From the NCBI GenBank assembly GCA_023091665.1, contig JALJCQ010000030.1:1304501-1368500 (forward strand): 64,000 nt of DNA, read 5' to 3'. The DNA comes from Pythium myriotylum (taxonomy: Eukaryota > Oomycota > Peronosporomycetes > Pythiales > Pythiaceae). The notes under the pieces are model-generated. The model was not told the DNA's origin, ran no database searches, and saw only the letters and a program-made list of their open reading frames with translations. The position numbers and the translations under genes were made by a program. Each line of letters opens with the position of its first letter. Position 1 is the stretch's first letter. Below, piece after piece: positions 52,601-63,606 of the stretch.

Positions 52601-55600
52601 AATGGTTTGCGCATGCTCAGGGCTGTCTACTCGCTCAGCAACCAGTAGCTTTTCGATAATGCTCAACTTCTGGAATACACCAGGAAGAAGAAACCGTCGT
52701 TGAATCGAACCCGTCTCCTCGAGCACGTAAAGATCAACCAGTGACTTCGACAATTTGGCCGTTATAAATGATCGGATGTGAGCCAGAAAGAACGCTGGGT
52801 CCTTGTGGAAAATGAAAATATTGAGGTCGTCGCTGGCGTTCTTCATGTAGAACGCAATCTTGTCATTGGGCTTCATGAACAGCCACCTTCTTAATTGGAC
52901 AGTGAGTGCAGAATGGCATGAACTGGGGCACAGCGTACACCACAAATCCATTGCGCTGCCAAGAGTCTCGTACAGTGCAAACTTGTTCGAGGCAGATCTG
53001 GGGAGCGTGCGGCTTTGCCCTGAGCACAAAATTTCGTGCGACTGAAGCTGCCTCGAAGGAATACCGTGTTCAACAGCGTCATTGCTCCCTAGACGGACGT
53101 CGCGGGTGGCAAGCTTTTCAGGTGACGTTACGTGAACATGAGCCTCCCGGGACGCAACTTGATTGCTTTCGTAGTCGAACGCGATAATCACAAGCTCCAA
53201 ACTGTTGGACTTCGTGCCCGAGATGAGTTCATGGTCATTCATACACAAGTTGACTTGTCCATCAGGACTGATCGATGAACTGCCGATGCATGCGGATGGC
53301 TTGGCTAGAAACGAGATACTGCTAAATGACACCAGCTCGCAGTCGTCAGGCATACTGATGAGTTTGGACCAGAGATCCCCCCCATAATCAGCTGCATTAA
53401 TCACCGAGCGCGTTTTGAAGCCCGAGACACTCTCACCTCCTCGCATCACCACTTCGTCCATATCGCTTTCGTCGAGTACATGCGGAGTTTGCAAGAGAGT
53501 CGGCTTCGGCAAAGATGGTGCTCCGAGAAGACCAAGCGAATCGGGTGTCGAAGCCTGGAACGCTCGTCGCTGAAGAATATATAAGTACTCATCGCTGATT
53601 TTCCGTCTCTTCAGGTACTCACTTTCATGGATTGACGAACTAAGCGCCGGATCCGACTTCGGGGGCGAATAATTGAAGCTTGCGCGTGGGCCCCACTTGG
53701 CAATCAGTTTGTCGTTTGCCTGGTCTAGAAACTGCTTCACAAAAATCCACACAACCGTACTCTTTGGATTGCAGTTCTCGAGTTGGATACGCACGATAGT
53801 TGCATTGTCAACGTTGCGCTCCAGCTGATGGCCCAGGATCATGAGGGGACGGGGTGGAGTTGCGAAGAATAGTTGCTTTTGCTCAACGAGGAACCCCCCA
53901 ACCGTGGAGGTACCCGCGAATATTTCCTTGCGGCGACAGACTTTGACGTAGTACTTGAGCTGGAGAGGTCGAACGTAGACGACGAAATCTCCGGCATCCT
54001 GCAGCACTAGTTCGAAGGCAATAACGTCGCCGGTTGTGTCTTTCATGCATCTGAGCTTGGCTTTGTCGTGCAAGACTTCTAGGATTGGAGCGTCCGAGCT
54101 ACATGGAGCGGCGAGCGAGCGGCACACAACTACTAGATCAGCGTTGAGCCATGCCTCAGCAGACTGGGAAAACGCCGAGGGTAGTGCCAGTCGAACTGTC
54201 TCACCGATAGTGCAGCTGATGGGGCGAGATAATACTCTGGTGTTTGGAACTTCCCACCTCCACAAGTTTGAGCCAGCGTACAGACCGACAAAAGACGCCC
54301 GAACTTCGACGATCGACTCCAGGGAACCCAACTGAAGTTCGCCTTCGTCGTCAGTCTGGAGCGTCACCGTGTCCGCTGTGCTGGAGTGCAGCAATTCAAA
54401 CGTGACGGCCACTTCTCTGCGTGGAATGGGCTCGCCGTTGTGTCCGAGGACTGCAATGTAGTATTCGAAACTGCTCTTTCCGGGGATTTGTCGGCGGAAG
54501 AAATGTGGCGAGTGAGTATCATGAAACTGAGAAAGATGTTGCACTTTAAATCGTGCAGACGAGCGAACAAGCGGACATTTCTCGATCTCTTCTTCTCTGT
54601 CATGTGACGTAACACGAGCCGTGACCTCCACGTCAAGCGCGTCGGCATCCATTGGGATTGTGAACGCGTAGCCCTCACCAATTAATGAGTGAATCGAGCG
54701 AATAGGCTTCACAATCCTCTGGACTACTGGAGCCGTAGCACCTGCGCTCGCGAAGACCTGAATAACCACGTTAACGTCCTTCAGCACGTCGATCGAAACA
54801 CTAGAGTCTCGCGTTGATCCCACGCAAAGAAGGGGCTTGACGAACTATTTGGCTTCGTCGCCCGGGCGCAATTGTTCCGAGTCAATGTGCATTTGCGCAC
54901 TCAAAGAAGAAGTCGCCTCGGTGTAATCGAATGGTCGGTGTAGATGTCCGAAGTCTCCGTAGCAGAAGATGATTCCAAACTTATCCGACGATGACTCACC
55001 TGGCTCTCGGAATGGGATAACGATAGTGCCCGACCCGTCTGTCGAAGAGTACGTGCGTGGAGGCTGGGCTTTGCTGTTTCCTCCCTTCAGATTCATCAGC
55101 ATCAATGATGCATCGTTCAAAGGCTCTCCTTGTTCGTTTAGCACAACGAACTCGATGCCACGAGAGGTGACTCGTTGGACATGGCGAAGGTAGCCCTTGC
55201 GTAGAATTGCTCGACACGTTGTGTCCTTCTCAAACACTTCAACCACGAAGACCCCACGACGGCCTCTCGCCTGTGGTGCAATCTTAACGTTCACGCGAGC
55301 CTTCTGCCACGGTTTAAGGTGACTCAAATCAATACGTTGCTCTTCATTGGGCAACAAACCATCCAGGCAAATATCCCCTTGAGCTTCACTGCGCATTTTC
55401 ACGTAGTAGTCAATGGTCCTGACCTCGTACACTTGGACTGTCAGTGTCTTGACGTTCCGAACGTTAACGTGGAAGGACATCTCGTCTTCAGGGGCGAAGT
55501 ATAACGCATTGGACTCGCAGAAGGAGATTTCGGTCTTGGCTGACCACTGCAAGAGTTCTGTCCCTTTTCTCGGTAGTTTTTCCTTCCAATCAGAGACATC

Positions 55601-57251
55601 GCCACGACCTGAGCGAATCATAGACTGAGCCTTCATCCAGTCAACCGCCATATCCTTGAGCAATTTTCGCAACTGAACTTCATCGTCGCTACTCAACTCG
55701 TCGTTAGTCCATAAGATAAATAAGACGGACTGAATCAGGGTGTAGTCGTCTCTTTCCCCAATTTCATGGTCTCCGAGAATGGAGCTAACACGGGTGACTG
55801 TGAGCGCCGGTGGCTGCCCCACCCATTCCGTAGAGGCCGACTTGGCCGTAGCCTCACTAAATATCACAAACTCGTTCGTTGGCACTTGGTGAAGGTGACT
55901 GGGAGTCACGATGTTGGAGCCAAATCTGGGGAGCTCAAGATATTCAAACAACTTTCGCTTCAGATCGCTCCCAGTACTATGATGCTTCATCGCTTGTAGT
56001 TGCTCGTGTAAAACCCACGCTCGAACGCAGTTCACACTTCCCGTAAAGCGCGAAAGAGCTGATAGATACTGCTCACATGCCGCGAGCTTGGACTCTCACG
56101 TCCTGTCGTCTCGCATGTCAAGTTGGGAGGCTTGTTCACTCTGATGCCTCAGTTGCAATAGCGCGAGATAGCGCAGCGCGAACGTGACGTCACTTTCCAA
56201 CAGAGCCGGCTCCCGGTCTTGCAACAATTCCAGTTGCGCGAGTGAGAGGCGCCGATGGGCTCGCTTCGAGCCGAAGCATCTCACATCGGGAGGTGTCAGC
56301 TCATAGTCGCCAACGATTGCCTCCAAGTACCTGCATCATTTGCGTTGAGAAGGTTATTCGTGAGTCTGTGTGTAGTTATGTGTTCAACTCACCCGTTGAT
56401 GTCCGCGAAATCCAACGCGAAATCATCGAGGAACAGTGACAGGATCGAGTGACGGACCATCGAATTGAGCTCTACTGGTGACTTCTCTCCAGCGACGTAT
56501 CGAAAAGTAAGCTCCCTGGCGTATTCACTCATCTCGGCTAGCTGGATACGGGCTTCTCTTTCGATTCCATCCGAAGCAACAGACGACAACATTCTCAGAG
56601 CTCTCACCACCATCATCTCTGCAGAAAAGTGACCCTCACTAGAGCACACGTCAGTATCACACCATGCACAACATTTTGAAGGCTACCTACAGCAAAAATC
56701 TCGACTGCGATCGTTCGATAGCTGGCTCAACATTTGGAGGGGCAACATCCGTAAACTGCAATCCCATCGCGACGGCCATCGCCGTCGCCAAATTCTATAG
56801 TGACATATCAGCGAATGGTACTGCAGCACGAGACGTTAGCTCTCACCTTCACTTCGTCTTGCGACTTGCTCGAGCGCTTTGCAACTTCGACCTCCAGCAC
56901 CACGCGTCGACAGGTGATGCGCTGGGCCTTGCGGTGCTGTCCATTTTCGCGCAGCTCTCTCTCGCTCGTCAGCAGGGCCGCCTTCTCGGCTCGCAACATC
57001 TCGTCCGCCGCGCGGGTTCCTTCGCCACAGTCTTTATCCAGCAACTCCTGAACCTCCAGCAGTGTGCACAGCGCTGCGTAGTACTGGAACGCACTGGTCG
57101 TCGGCACGAACGTTGCAGCGACGAGCTGCTTCTTGGCGGCCGCCCCGCTTGTGAGCGCCAGCGTCTCCTCCCACGCCACCCACTGGTCCTCACTTCGACC
57201 CGACGCGGCCTCTCCTTCTCTTGCAAGCGCGAGTTCGTACGCTTCGTCCAT
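49697..57251 (-). CDS. Giant macroglobulin-like protein, interrupted by one in-frame TAG
   Basis: Five exons by my model: 57251-56847, 56794-56691, 56638-56393, 56330-56100 and 56036-49697. Introns are 52-63 bp and phases agree. The reading frame has 2,440 sense codons, but codon 726 (54847-54845) is TAG; the frame is open for 725 codons before and 1,715 after. Just before the stop is SAQMHIDSEQLRPGDEAK, resembling the alpha-2-macroglobulin MG motif DRPLYRPGETV; after it the text continues naturally (FVKPLLCVG). The N-terminus is helical without a signal peptide. Much of the rest looks like beta-sandwich repeats, with one polyglutamine run near 52376-52400. I see no thioester (GCGEQ). The homology to macroglobulins is weak and inferred. 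Confidence 0.65.
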
Positions 57252-57423
57252 TGCGATGCTCTTGAGGTTGGCGCGGCAACTTCGAAAATGAGCTGCTAAG
57301 GAGATCCCCAACTCAGATGACCATCACTCGTTGCCATGTGAGAAAGCTGAGATTTATTTGAGACTTGTCATCATACTGTATGAATATGTTCTGAGACGAA
57401 TATATGACGGCGATATGCCCCTA

Positions 57424-57849
57424 TCATGGCTTGGCCGCCTCGACGTGCTTCTTGAAGTTGTTGAGGATCGCCTGCCAGCCCTGCTCCTGCTGCTCGATCG
57501 AGTGCGTACCCTCGGCATCAAAGGTCTCGACGACGCGGGTCTCGTTCCCTTCCAATGCCAATAGAACCGTGCTCACCGTGCGCTGGTCGTCGAGCTCGTA
57601 CACGAGCTTCTCGTCCGTCTCCACTGCCGTGTACGTGCCTGCGAAGTCGAAGCTGTGACTACCGTCCTTGGCAGCCATCGTAGATGAGAAGCGTCCACCG
57701 ACGCGGAGGTCGACAGTGGACTTGGTCGTGTGCCAGTCGTCCGACGCCGCGTTCCACTCGACAATGTCCTCGGGAGACGTCAGCGCCTTCCAGACGACGT
57801 CGCGCGGCGCGTGGATGTCGACTTGGACCGTGATCTGGGTGTGCGCCAT
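57424..57849 (-). CDS. SRPBCC / AHSA1-like (START-fold) protein
   Basis: A single exon of 141 residues; the ATG at 57849 begins MAHTQITVQVDIHAPRDVVW, the classic first strand of this fold. Other landmarks are KALTSPEDIVEWNAASDDWH, GGRFSSTMAAKDGS, and a final helix QGWQAILNNFKKHVEAA. Such 140-residue proteins are common in bacteria ('activator of Hsp90 ATPase 1-like / polyketide cyclase'); they bind hydrophobic ligands in a cavity, and the ligand here is unknown. The lack of introns and the bacterial-style family make lateral origin possible, though many neighbours are also intronless. Confidence 0.88.
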   Translation of the reverse strand: MAHTQITVQVDIHAPRDVVWKALTSPEDIVEWNAASDDWHTTKSTVDLRVGGRFSSTMAAKDGSHSFDFAGTYTAVETDEKLVYELDDQRTVSTVLLALEGNETRVVETFDAEGTHSIEQQEQGWQAILNNFKKHVEAAKP

Positions 57850-58039
57850 GGCGATGTGGACTTGGGTGGGCGAATTGCGAAGTGAGAGCCTTCGAAACAG
57901 CTCTGTGTTTTTGCCGCATCCCATGAGCAGCTCCTCAGACGACCTGCACTCCTAATGGCTCATTACAGAGACCACCACTCACTCGCGTACTGCAATGATC
58001 ACGGGAGCACGAACAGCGAAATAATATTCATTTCTTCAC

Positions 58040-59491
58040 TTAGGCGGCGTGCTCTCGCTTGAGGAACGAGATCGAGTTGCGTCGCGCGACGAGGAACATG
58101 GCCATGAGCACGATCACAGCGATGGTCGAGAAGCCGCTCACGGCGTCCATGAGCACGGCGCCGAGTCCGTTGTTCTCGTAGTTCATGGTCCAGACGTCGT
58201 CTTCGCTCTGCTCGTAGATGGCGGTGACGTAGTTGACGATCGCATCTTCGCGCAGCGCGGCCGGGTCAAACGACGGTGTCTTGACGTTGTCGGCGAAGCA
58301 GATAGGACACTCCTTGACCGACGGCCAGAAGGCCTTCTTCGTGACCTTGTTGACCTTGTTGTGCATGCGCCAGAGCCACATGACAAGCGCACTGTTACCC
58401 TTGTTGTCCGAATCGGCGAGCTCCGTGATGACCTTGGGCGGGTTGGCCGCGAGGAAGTGTTTGACACACTCTTCGCAGCCGAAAAAGTGTTCGACGAAGA
58501 AGCGGATGGCCGACGCGATGTGACTCGGCTTGAGCGGGCATGCGGGCGTGCCGGCCGTGATGCTCATGCTGTGGAAGAGCGTCCACAGCCCACACGTGTA
58601 CGTGTTGCAGTGGGCCCAAGTGGTCTCCTCGTCGTACACGAGCAGCGACTTGGGAAACGTCGTCTGGCTCGCAATCGCTTTCCACTTGGCGAGCAGGCTC
58701 TTCCAGCCCGACTGGTCCCAGCTCTTGCGCTCCTGCATCGCGACAGCGAGGTTGCGGAAGACAGCGCGGTTGGCCTCGAGCGGGAAGGAAGCGCCGAGCG
58801 CCTCAACCCAGAGGAGCGCAGCGCTGTAGCGCTCGCCTTCGAGCACGTTCTTGCCGATGAAGAGCGAGTTCTCGAGCGTGAAGATGGCGGCCGAGCCGGC
58901 ATCCTGCAGACGCGCGTACTTCATCTTGAGCGAGCGCTCACTCGGCAGCCCGAGTCCGTCCGAGACGCGGTCGTTTCGGATGAGCTCGATCTGCTGGTCG
59001 ACGTTCTCGGCGCTGACACCGGGCGGCATCTGCGCCTCGGCGAGCAGGTCTTCGACCCACTTGACGATGCTCCGCATCGACTTCATGCCGAACTGGTTGT
59101 ACTTGCGTCCTTTGGGCGCGTCGCGCGGCACGTGGAAGATCTTGAGCGTCGGGTAGCCCATGACGTCCTCCGAGTTGCACGCGCCGGCGTGCTGCGTGCA
59201 GTCGACGGCGCCGACGTGGACGAGCTTGCTGTCGGCGTAGAAAGACGCGATCTTCTCGAGCTCGGGTGCGAAGACGCGGCAGTGGGGGCACCACGGCGCG
59301 TAGAAGTCGACGAGCCAGACTTCGTCCGTCTTGTTGGCGCGGATCTCTCGAAAAGCCGCGTCGTCCAGCGTGCGCACGTGGAACGAGTCCTGGAAGAGCC
59401 CCGCCGAGTCGCGGAACATGGCGTGCACGCTCGCGAGCGCGAGCGCGAGCAGCAGCAGCAGCAGCAGTAGCTGGTGAGGAGGTCTCCGCAT
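58040..59491 (-). CDS. Quiescin sulfhydryl oxidase (QSOX-like)
   Basis: A single exon of 483 residues. The ATG at 59491 starts a signal peptide (MRRPPHQ followed by a Leu/Ala run to about residue 24). A thioredoxin domain follows with the redox site WCPHC (C68/C71). Next is a helical linker, then an Erv/ALR FAD domain with WTLFHSMSI and the redox pair CEEC (about 338-341). A third pair, CPIC, lies near 394-397. A membrane helix near residues 450-475 ends in a short basic tail. QSOX enzymes oxidise substrate thiols and pass electrons through FAD to oxygen, forming disulfides in the ER/Golgi lumen. Only one thioredoxin domain is present, as in plant and protist QSOX. Confidence 0.93.
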   Translation of the reverse strand: MRRPPHQLLLLLLLLALALASVHAMFRDSAGLFQDSFHVRTLDDAAFREIRANKTDEVWLVDFYAPWCPHCRVFAPELEKIASFYADSKLVHVGAVDCTQHAGACNSEDVMGYPTLKIFHVPRDAPKGRKYNQFGMKSMRSIVKWVEDLLAEAQMPPGVSAENVDQQIELIRNDRVSDGLGLPSERSLKMKYARLQDAGSAAIFTLENSLFIGKNVLEGERYSAALLWVEALGASFPLEANRAVFRNLAVAMQERKSWDQSGWKSLLAKWKAIASQTTFPKSLLVYDEETTWAHCNTYTCGLWTLFHSMSITAGTPACPLKPSHIASAIRFFVEHFFGCEECVKHFLAANPPKVITELADSDNKGNSALVMWLWRMHNKVNKVTKKAFWPSVKECPICFADNVKTPSFDPAALREDAIVNYVTAIYEQSEDDVWTMNYENNGLGAVLMDAVSGFSTIAVIVLMAMFLVARRNSISFLKREHAA

Positions 59492-59795
59492 TGGGCGGGT
59501 GTTAAACTGGGCGTCTTCGCGGAGGAAGAGGAGGTTGGATAGTGCCGGCGACAAAGGGGGAGAGACCGAACGACTGCAGACACGCGCGTGGGTCACACAG
59601 CGACGCGGTGGGTGCGTCTCTCTCGCTCGGCCAAGAGCAGGAAGCGTCAGTTCCTCCTGATGGAAGTATGCAACGTGTCTATCACCAACAGATTCTGAAG
59701 GGAATGGAGACGAACGGATTGTAGAGGGTAATGGAAGAAAGAAGGAATCTGTGACAGGGTGCGCGCCACGTCACAGATTTTATACTGAGGTGTTG
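59492..59795. other. 304-bp gap, nothing recognised
   Basis: Lies between the 3' end of the coiled-coil gene and the QSOX start, both on the minus strand. It should hold the coiled-coil gene's 3' UTR, if short, and the QSOX promoter lies on the same side. I see no gene or repeat. Confidence 0.55.
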
Positions 59796-61868
59796 TTACA
59801 GCTTGCGCTTCTCCTGGAGCTGCCGCTGCAGCGCGCCGAGCTTGGCGTCGGACCACGGCGTGCCGGCCTCGCTGTCGGGCTGAGGCAGCTTCGGGATCTC
59901 GAACCGCATGGTCATTGGATCGACGGCCGAGTGTGTCCGCAATGGTGAGAGCCCACCTGCCGCCACTGCCAGAGGGGCGTTGTTGTTGTTGGTACTCGCG
60001 ACGAGACGCGGCTCCGAGCTGCTGGCACCGAGGGGCTTGCTCTTGGGCTTGATCTTTGGTGTGCTCACCCAATCAGGCAGAGAAGTGAGCGCGCCCAAGT
60101 CACTCGCCATCTGCCACTTCATGCGCAGGCCGTTGAGCTCGGTCTGGAGACGTTTCATCTCTTTCTGAGACGTCGCCCTCGTCCAGTCAAGCTTGTTGCG
60201 GACGTCGATGAACTTCTCGTCCATCAAACGTAATTGGTCCTCTAGAATCTTGGCACCTTGCTCTAGCTCTTGGATCTGTTGGTCCTTCACTCCATTCTTC
60301 TTGGTCATCAAGGCGAGCTTCTCCTTGCACTCTGACAGTTCTTTCTCTGTTCGCCGATGCAAGTCCACAGCCTTGGTCTTGGCTGCAGCCTCGTGCTTGA
60401 GGTGAACCATAACCTTCTCGATATGCTCGGACAAGGCAACAATCTTGTCGGCGGCCTCTTTGTAGTTGGCCTCGGCCTTTGCGCGCAACTCCTTTTCAAC
60501 ACGTTCTCTACTCACGATCTCTACCGTTCTCTCCTTGAGAGCCTGAAACTCGTTCAGACTGTTCATCGCCGCCTCCACTTCGCGCTCTAGCTGTTCGATA
60601 TGTGCCTGCTGCCTCTTGTTACGACTCTTAGCGAGACGCAGCTCACGTTCCAAACGACCGACAGCACCAAAGCTTTCGACAGCCGAAAAGGACTCGACAT
60701 TGGACAAATGCGTTCTCGGCCGCTCGTCTGTCGGACTCTGATCGTTCTCTTCGGCAGCAACTTCGAGTTCGTTATCGATCTCACTGGGCTGCTGACATGA
60801 TGGGCTACATCGAGCAGGAGACGTAGCTGCATTGAGTACTCGAAGCTCGTTCTCAAGCGATTTCAATCGCAGTCGAACCAGCTCGCCCAATTTCACATGT
60901 TTGTACGCTGCTTCGTCGACACCATCGCCGATTATTCCTTTCAGAAGCATGCTGCGAACAACGTCCACTTCGCGTTCAAGCCCTTGATACGCTCGTTTCA
61001 TCTTGTCCAGACTGGCAGCCATTTGCAAATGTTTTTCGCCTTGCTTAACGAGCTCATCTGATTTCTGGAAGAGCTGCTCTTGCAAGTCTCGAATAGTCTC
61101 AAGGAGATTCGATTTACCTTCCCCGGCACCACTGACTGACGCGAAAAGACTCGCGTCTTTTTCAAGTTGTGCAACTGTATCCATGAGTCTTTCAATTTCA
61201 CGGCTTTTCTCAGATGCCTCGTGCTCAGCGCGAGCCAACAATGCATGGTGATTTGATTCCTTGACTTCCTCGTTCTGGGACATAGCCTGCAGCTGTGATC
61301 GCAGCTCGGCGATCTGAGACTCTAGTTGAGCTGCGTAGTCACGAAGTCGAGATTCCAGATCCAAGTACTGCTGCTCCCGTGCTGCCTTTTCGCTACTCAG
61401 CTGATGGAAAGACACACTCATTGCGTCGTATTCAGTCATTAGCTGTGAGAATCGGTCACTGCCATCATTTAGCTGCTGCTGCAACTCGGAGATTGTTTGA
61501 TCGCGTGATTCGATCTCATTCTTTTCCCTCTCGATCTCTTGTAAGTCACTCACTAGTTCCGTCGTATATGTCTGGACACTTTCTTCGAGCGCTAGTATCT
61601 TCTCCTCCATCGCTCTCTTTTCTCCTTCCCAAGCTTCTTCATTCTCTCGTTTAGAAGTCTCAAGAGCGTCGTAGCTTGCTCGCCACTGATCATTCTCGTC
61701 GCGAAAAGCGGTGTTTGCCTCCATTAGCTCAGCAACCTGTAATTTTTCTTGCTCTATCGCAAGCTGCATCTGAGCCTTCTCATTGGCATGCTGGCGATAC
61801 AGAGCGTCGTTGGCCTCTTTAAGAGCCGAGACCTCATCCTCTAGCTCCTTGATTCTCTCTGCCGGCAT
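59796..61868 (-). CDS. Long coiled-coil protein
   Basis: A single exon of 690 residues from the first ATG (61868); the frame is open ~100 bp further up without an ATG. Nearly the whole protein from residue 1 to ~600 is a heptad-rich coiled coil (ERIKELEDEVSALKEANDAL, then similar blocks), broken near residues 340-400 by a Ser/Glu-rich hinge. The C-terminal ~90 residues are basic and Pro/Ser-rich with DWVSTPKIKPKSKPLG. Proteins of this kind act as golgins, centrosomal or basal-body scaffolds; no GRIP, FHA or other diagnostic domain is visible, so I leave it unnamed. Confidence 0.82.
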   Translation of the reverse strand: MPAERIKELEDEVSALKEANDALYRQHANEKAQMQLAIEQEKLQVAELMEANTAFRDENDQWRASYDALETSKRENEEAWEGEKRAMEEKILALEESVQTYTTELVSDLQEIEREKNEIESRDQTISELQQQLNDGSDRFSQLMTEYDAMSVSFHQLSSEKAAREQQYLDLESRLRDYAAQLESQIAELRSQLQAMSQNEEVKESNHHALLARAEHEASEKSREIERLMDTVAQLEKDASLFASVSGAGEGKSNLLETIRDLQEQLFQKSDELVKQGEKHLQMAASLDKMKRAYQGLEREVDVVRSMLLKGIIGDGVDEAAYKHVKLGELVRLRLKSLENELRVLNAATSPARCSPSCQQPSEIDNELEVAAEENDQSPTDERPRTHLSNVESFSAVESFGAVGRLERELRLAKSRNKRQQAHIEQLEREVEAAMNSLNEFQALKERTVEIVSRERVEKELRAKAEANYKEAADKIVALSEHIEKVMVHLKHEAAAKTKAVDLHRRTEKELSECKEKLALMTKKNGVKDQQIQELEQGAKILEDQLRLMDEKFIDVRNKLDWTRATSQKEMKRLQTELNGLRMKWQMASDLGALTSLPDWVSTPKIKPKSKPLGASSSEPRLVASTNNNNAPLAVAAGGLSPLRTHSAVDPMTMRFEIPKLPQPDSEAGTPWSDAKLGALQRQLQEKRKL

Positions 61869-62096
61869 TACCCGTCTGTAGTGTGCGACGCGAATATTAG
61901 TAGACAGAGAAAGCACGACAGTATCCAGAAATAGTTTGGCACGGTCGATTTGTCGAATGATGGACAAATGCCATTTGTTGATCTAGCATTTTCTTCCTCA
62001 AGTTTGACCATTGATATCTTCAATTATGGCAAGAATCTAACACCTCACATCACCGTCAGTCATGCCTAGTCGTCAGTGAAATCCAACTTGCATCAG

Positions 62097-63606
62097 TCAA
62101 ACCGTTTTCAGGTGGCGGGAAGTTGCTTCATGGCTCCCATGGTCATCTCCACTCTCTATAATAGCCTCAAGGTCGACCTTCTTCGCCAACAGGAGCGAGC
62201 GGAACTCGACGTAGTTCATTCCGGTGTTTGCTAGCATCACTACTTGACACTGGGCTCGAAATTTCTCGCCGACCAGCCCGACCTCTTGAAGGTGGACCAA
62301 TTCGTTCTCGACGGCGGCATATTCACTCTTCAAGAATGCCCAGATGTTTTCGATATTGAAGCCGTTGAACCAGTTATGGTTGATCGAAATCGTGTTCTCG
62401 AGATTCTTGACTTGATGGTACCACCCGCTTGGAACAAAGATCGCGTCACCTGACACTTGCGTGACCAGCAGTGGTGTTGCCTTGGAGACGTGAGGATACA
62501 TGTTGCGATCGTAAGAGGGATCAGTCACGTCGGCGATCAGTGTACGCCCAAACTTGTCCTTCAGCATCGACTCCTACAAGTCCGCCATTTTCCAAGTCAG
62601 GTCATGTTGAGCTTCGTATAAGAAGTCGAAGCGCGACCCAAACCTCATCTGGGCTAAAGAAGATCCACTCTTTTCGTCCAACAACGTTGACAGACCAGCT
62701 GAGGCAGCGAGGTAAGGCACTGCGAGCATGTTCGGTGTTGGCGACCATAACTTTACCTGTAGGAGCGGAAGACGTCGTGATGCATTGGTGTAGAGCTACC
62801 AGTCGGGCCTATAGGTAGTCGACAGCTGCTTGTCAACAATTGTGCTTCTTCCTCGACAGAAAACGTTGAAGATCCGCACCAATGTAGACGAATCGATAGT
62901 CGTCACCGCTCGTGTCCTTTCGGTCCCACCACCTGTCCGGTCAATGTCCAAGAGTCACTGCCCTGTCCGAGTCTTTTCCTTCATGATTTGTGGTTGAAGG
63001 TACCAGTTCAGCCAGTCATCTTGGAAATAGATCGGAGTTCTGTCGAGGATCACGCATCGTCCCTCGTCGAAATGAGCCCGTGGTCGACCAGGCCCCGATC
63101 AACACCCACGTACGTGTAAAGCGGCGGCGAAGGGTCAGCTGCCTTGACGAAATGCCAATCCTTGAGATACTTTTTGCCCGCGGTTCCGTCTCGCACCATT
63201 TCCAAATATTCGGCTGCGCTGGTCAGTGAGAAGACGATTAGGTGTTCTTCTTCTCACTCTTCCTCACCAAATTTCATCGTGATGTACTCGCGCGCGCCGT
63301 ACTCCTCTGACTCGCCATCAACGACCTAGCGTGTTTTCCACCCAATCAGACCCCTTTCTCGCCGACTTCCGAGCAGCCATCGCCCCCCACCGGCACGTCG
63401 AGCTGGCCGTAGGCTTCTTGGAGGAAAGCGAAGTCGATGACGTCACGACCGTCGGCGGAGCGAGCGACCCACTGCCTCGCGCGCGGGAACCAGGCGTCGA
63501 CGACGTTGCGGATGAGCACGGGGCGGTTGCGCGCCATGTACGAGTCGCAGAAGGCCGCGTAGCTCAGCGCCGAGGCGTCCACGACGTCGAGGGCCATGAC
63601 GGCCAT
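62097..63606 (-). CDS. JMJD4: JMJD4-type JmjC 2-oxoglutarate oxygenase
   Basis: Eight exons: 63606-63391, 63325-63268, 63213-63114, 63039-63004, 62932-62880, 62808-62757, 62698-62644 and 62573-62097. Introns are 54-74 bp and all phases agree, giving 348 residues. Joined exons read like JMJD4: PIYFQDDWLN continuing into a Trp-rich WWWD, DDYRFVYIG then GPTGSSTPMHHDVFRSYS, and AIFVPSGWYHQVKNLENTIS followed by INHNWFNGFN. The Fe(II) ligands are visible: HxD at H164/D166 and the distal His at about 243. Human JMJD4 hydroxylates a lysine of the release factor eRF1 and tunes translation termination. The intron density is far above that of the neighbours. The first donor (GTGGGG) is non-standard but leads to the only good join. 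Confidence 0.88.

Noticed and set aside
54845..54999. Intron removing the TAG by using the GTGAGT at 54999
   Set aside because: The donor is phase 1 but the TAG/TTC acceptor is phase 0. The only phase-1 acceptor nearby (around 54747) would delete ~30 codons of convincing coding sequence.
58049..59470. 473-codon open frame on the plus strand
   Set aside because: It is the exact antisense of QSOX, rich in Arg/Val/Glu from reversed GC-rich codons, with no domain. QSOX motifs on the minus strand are unambiguous.
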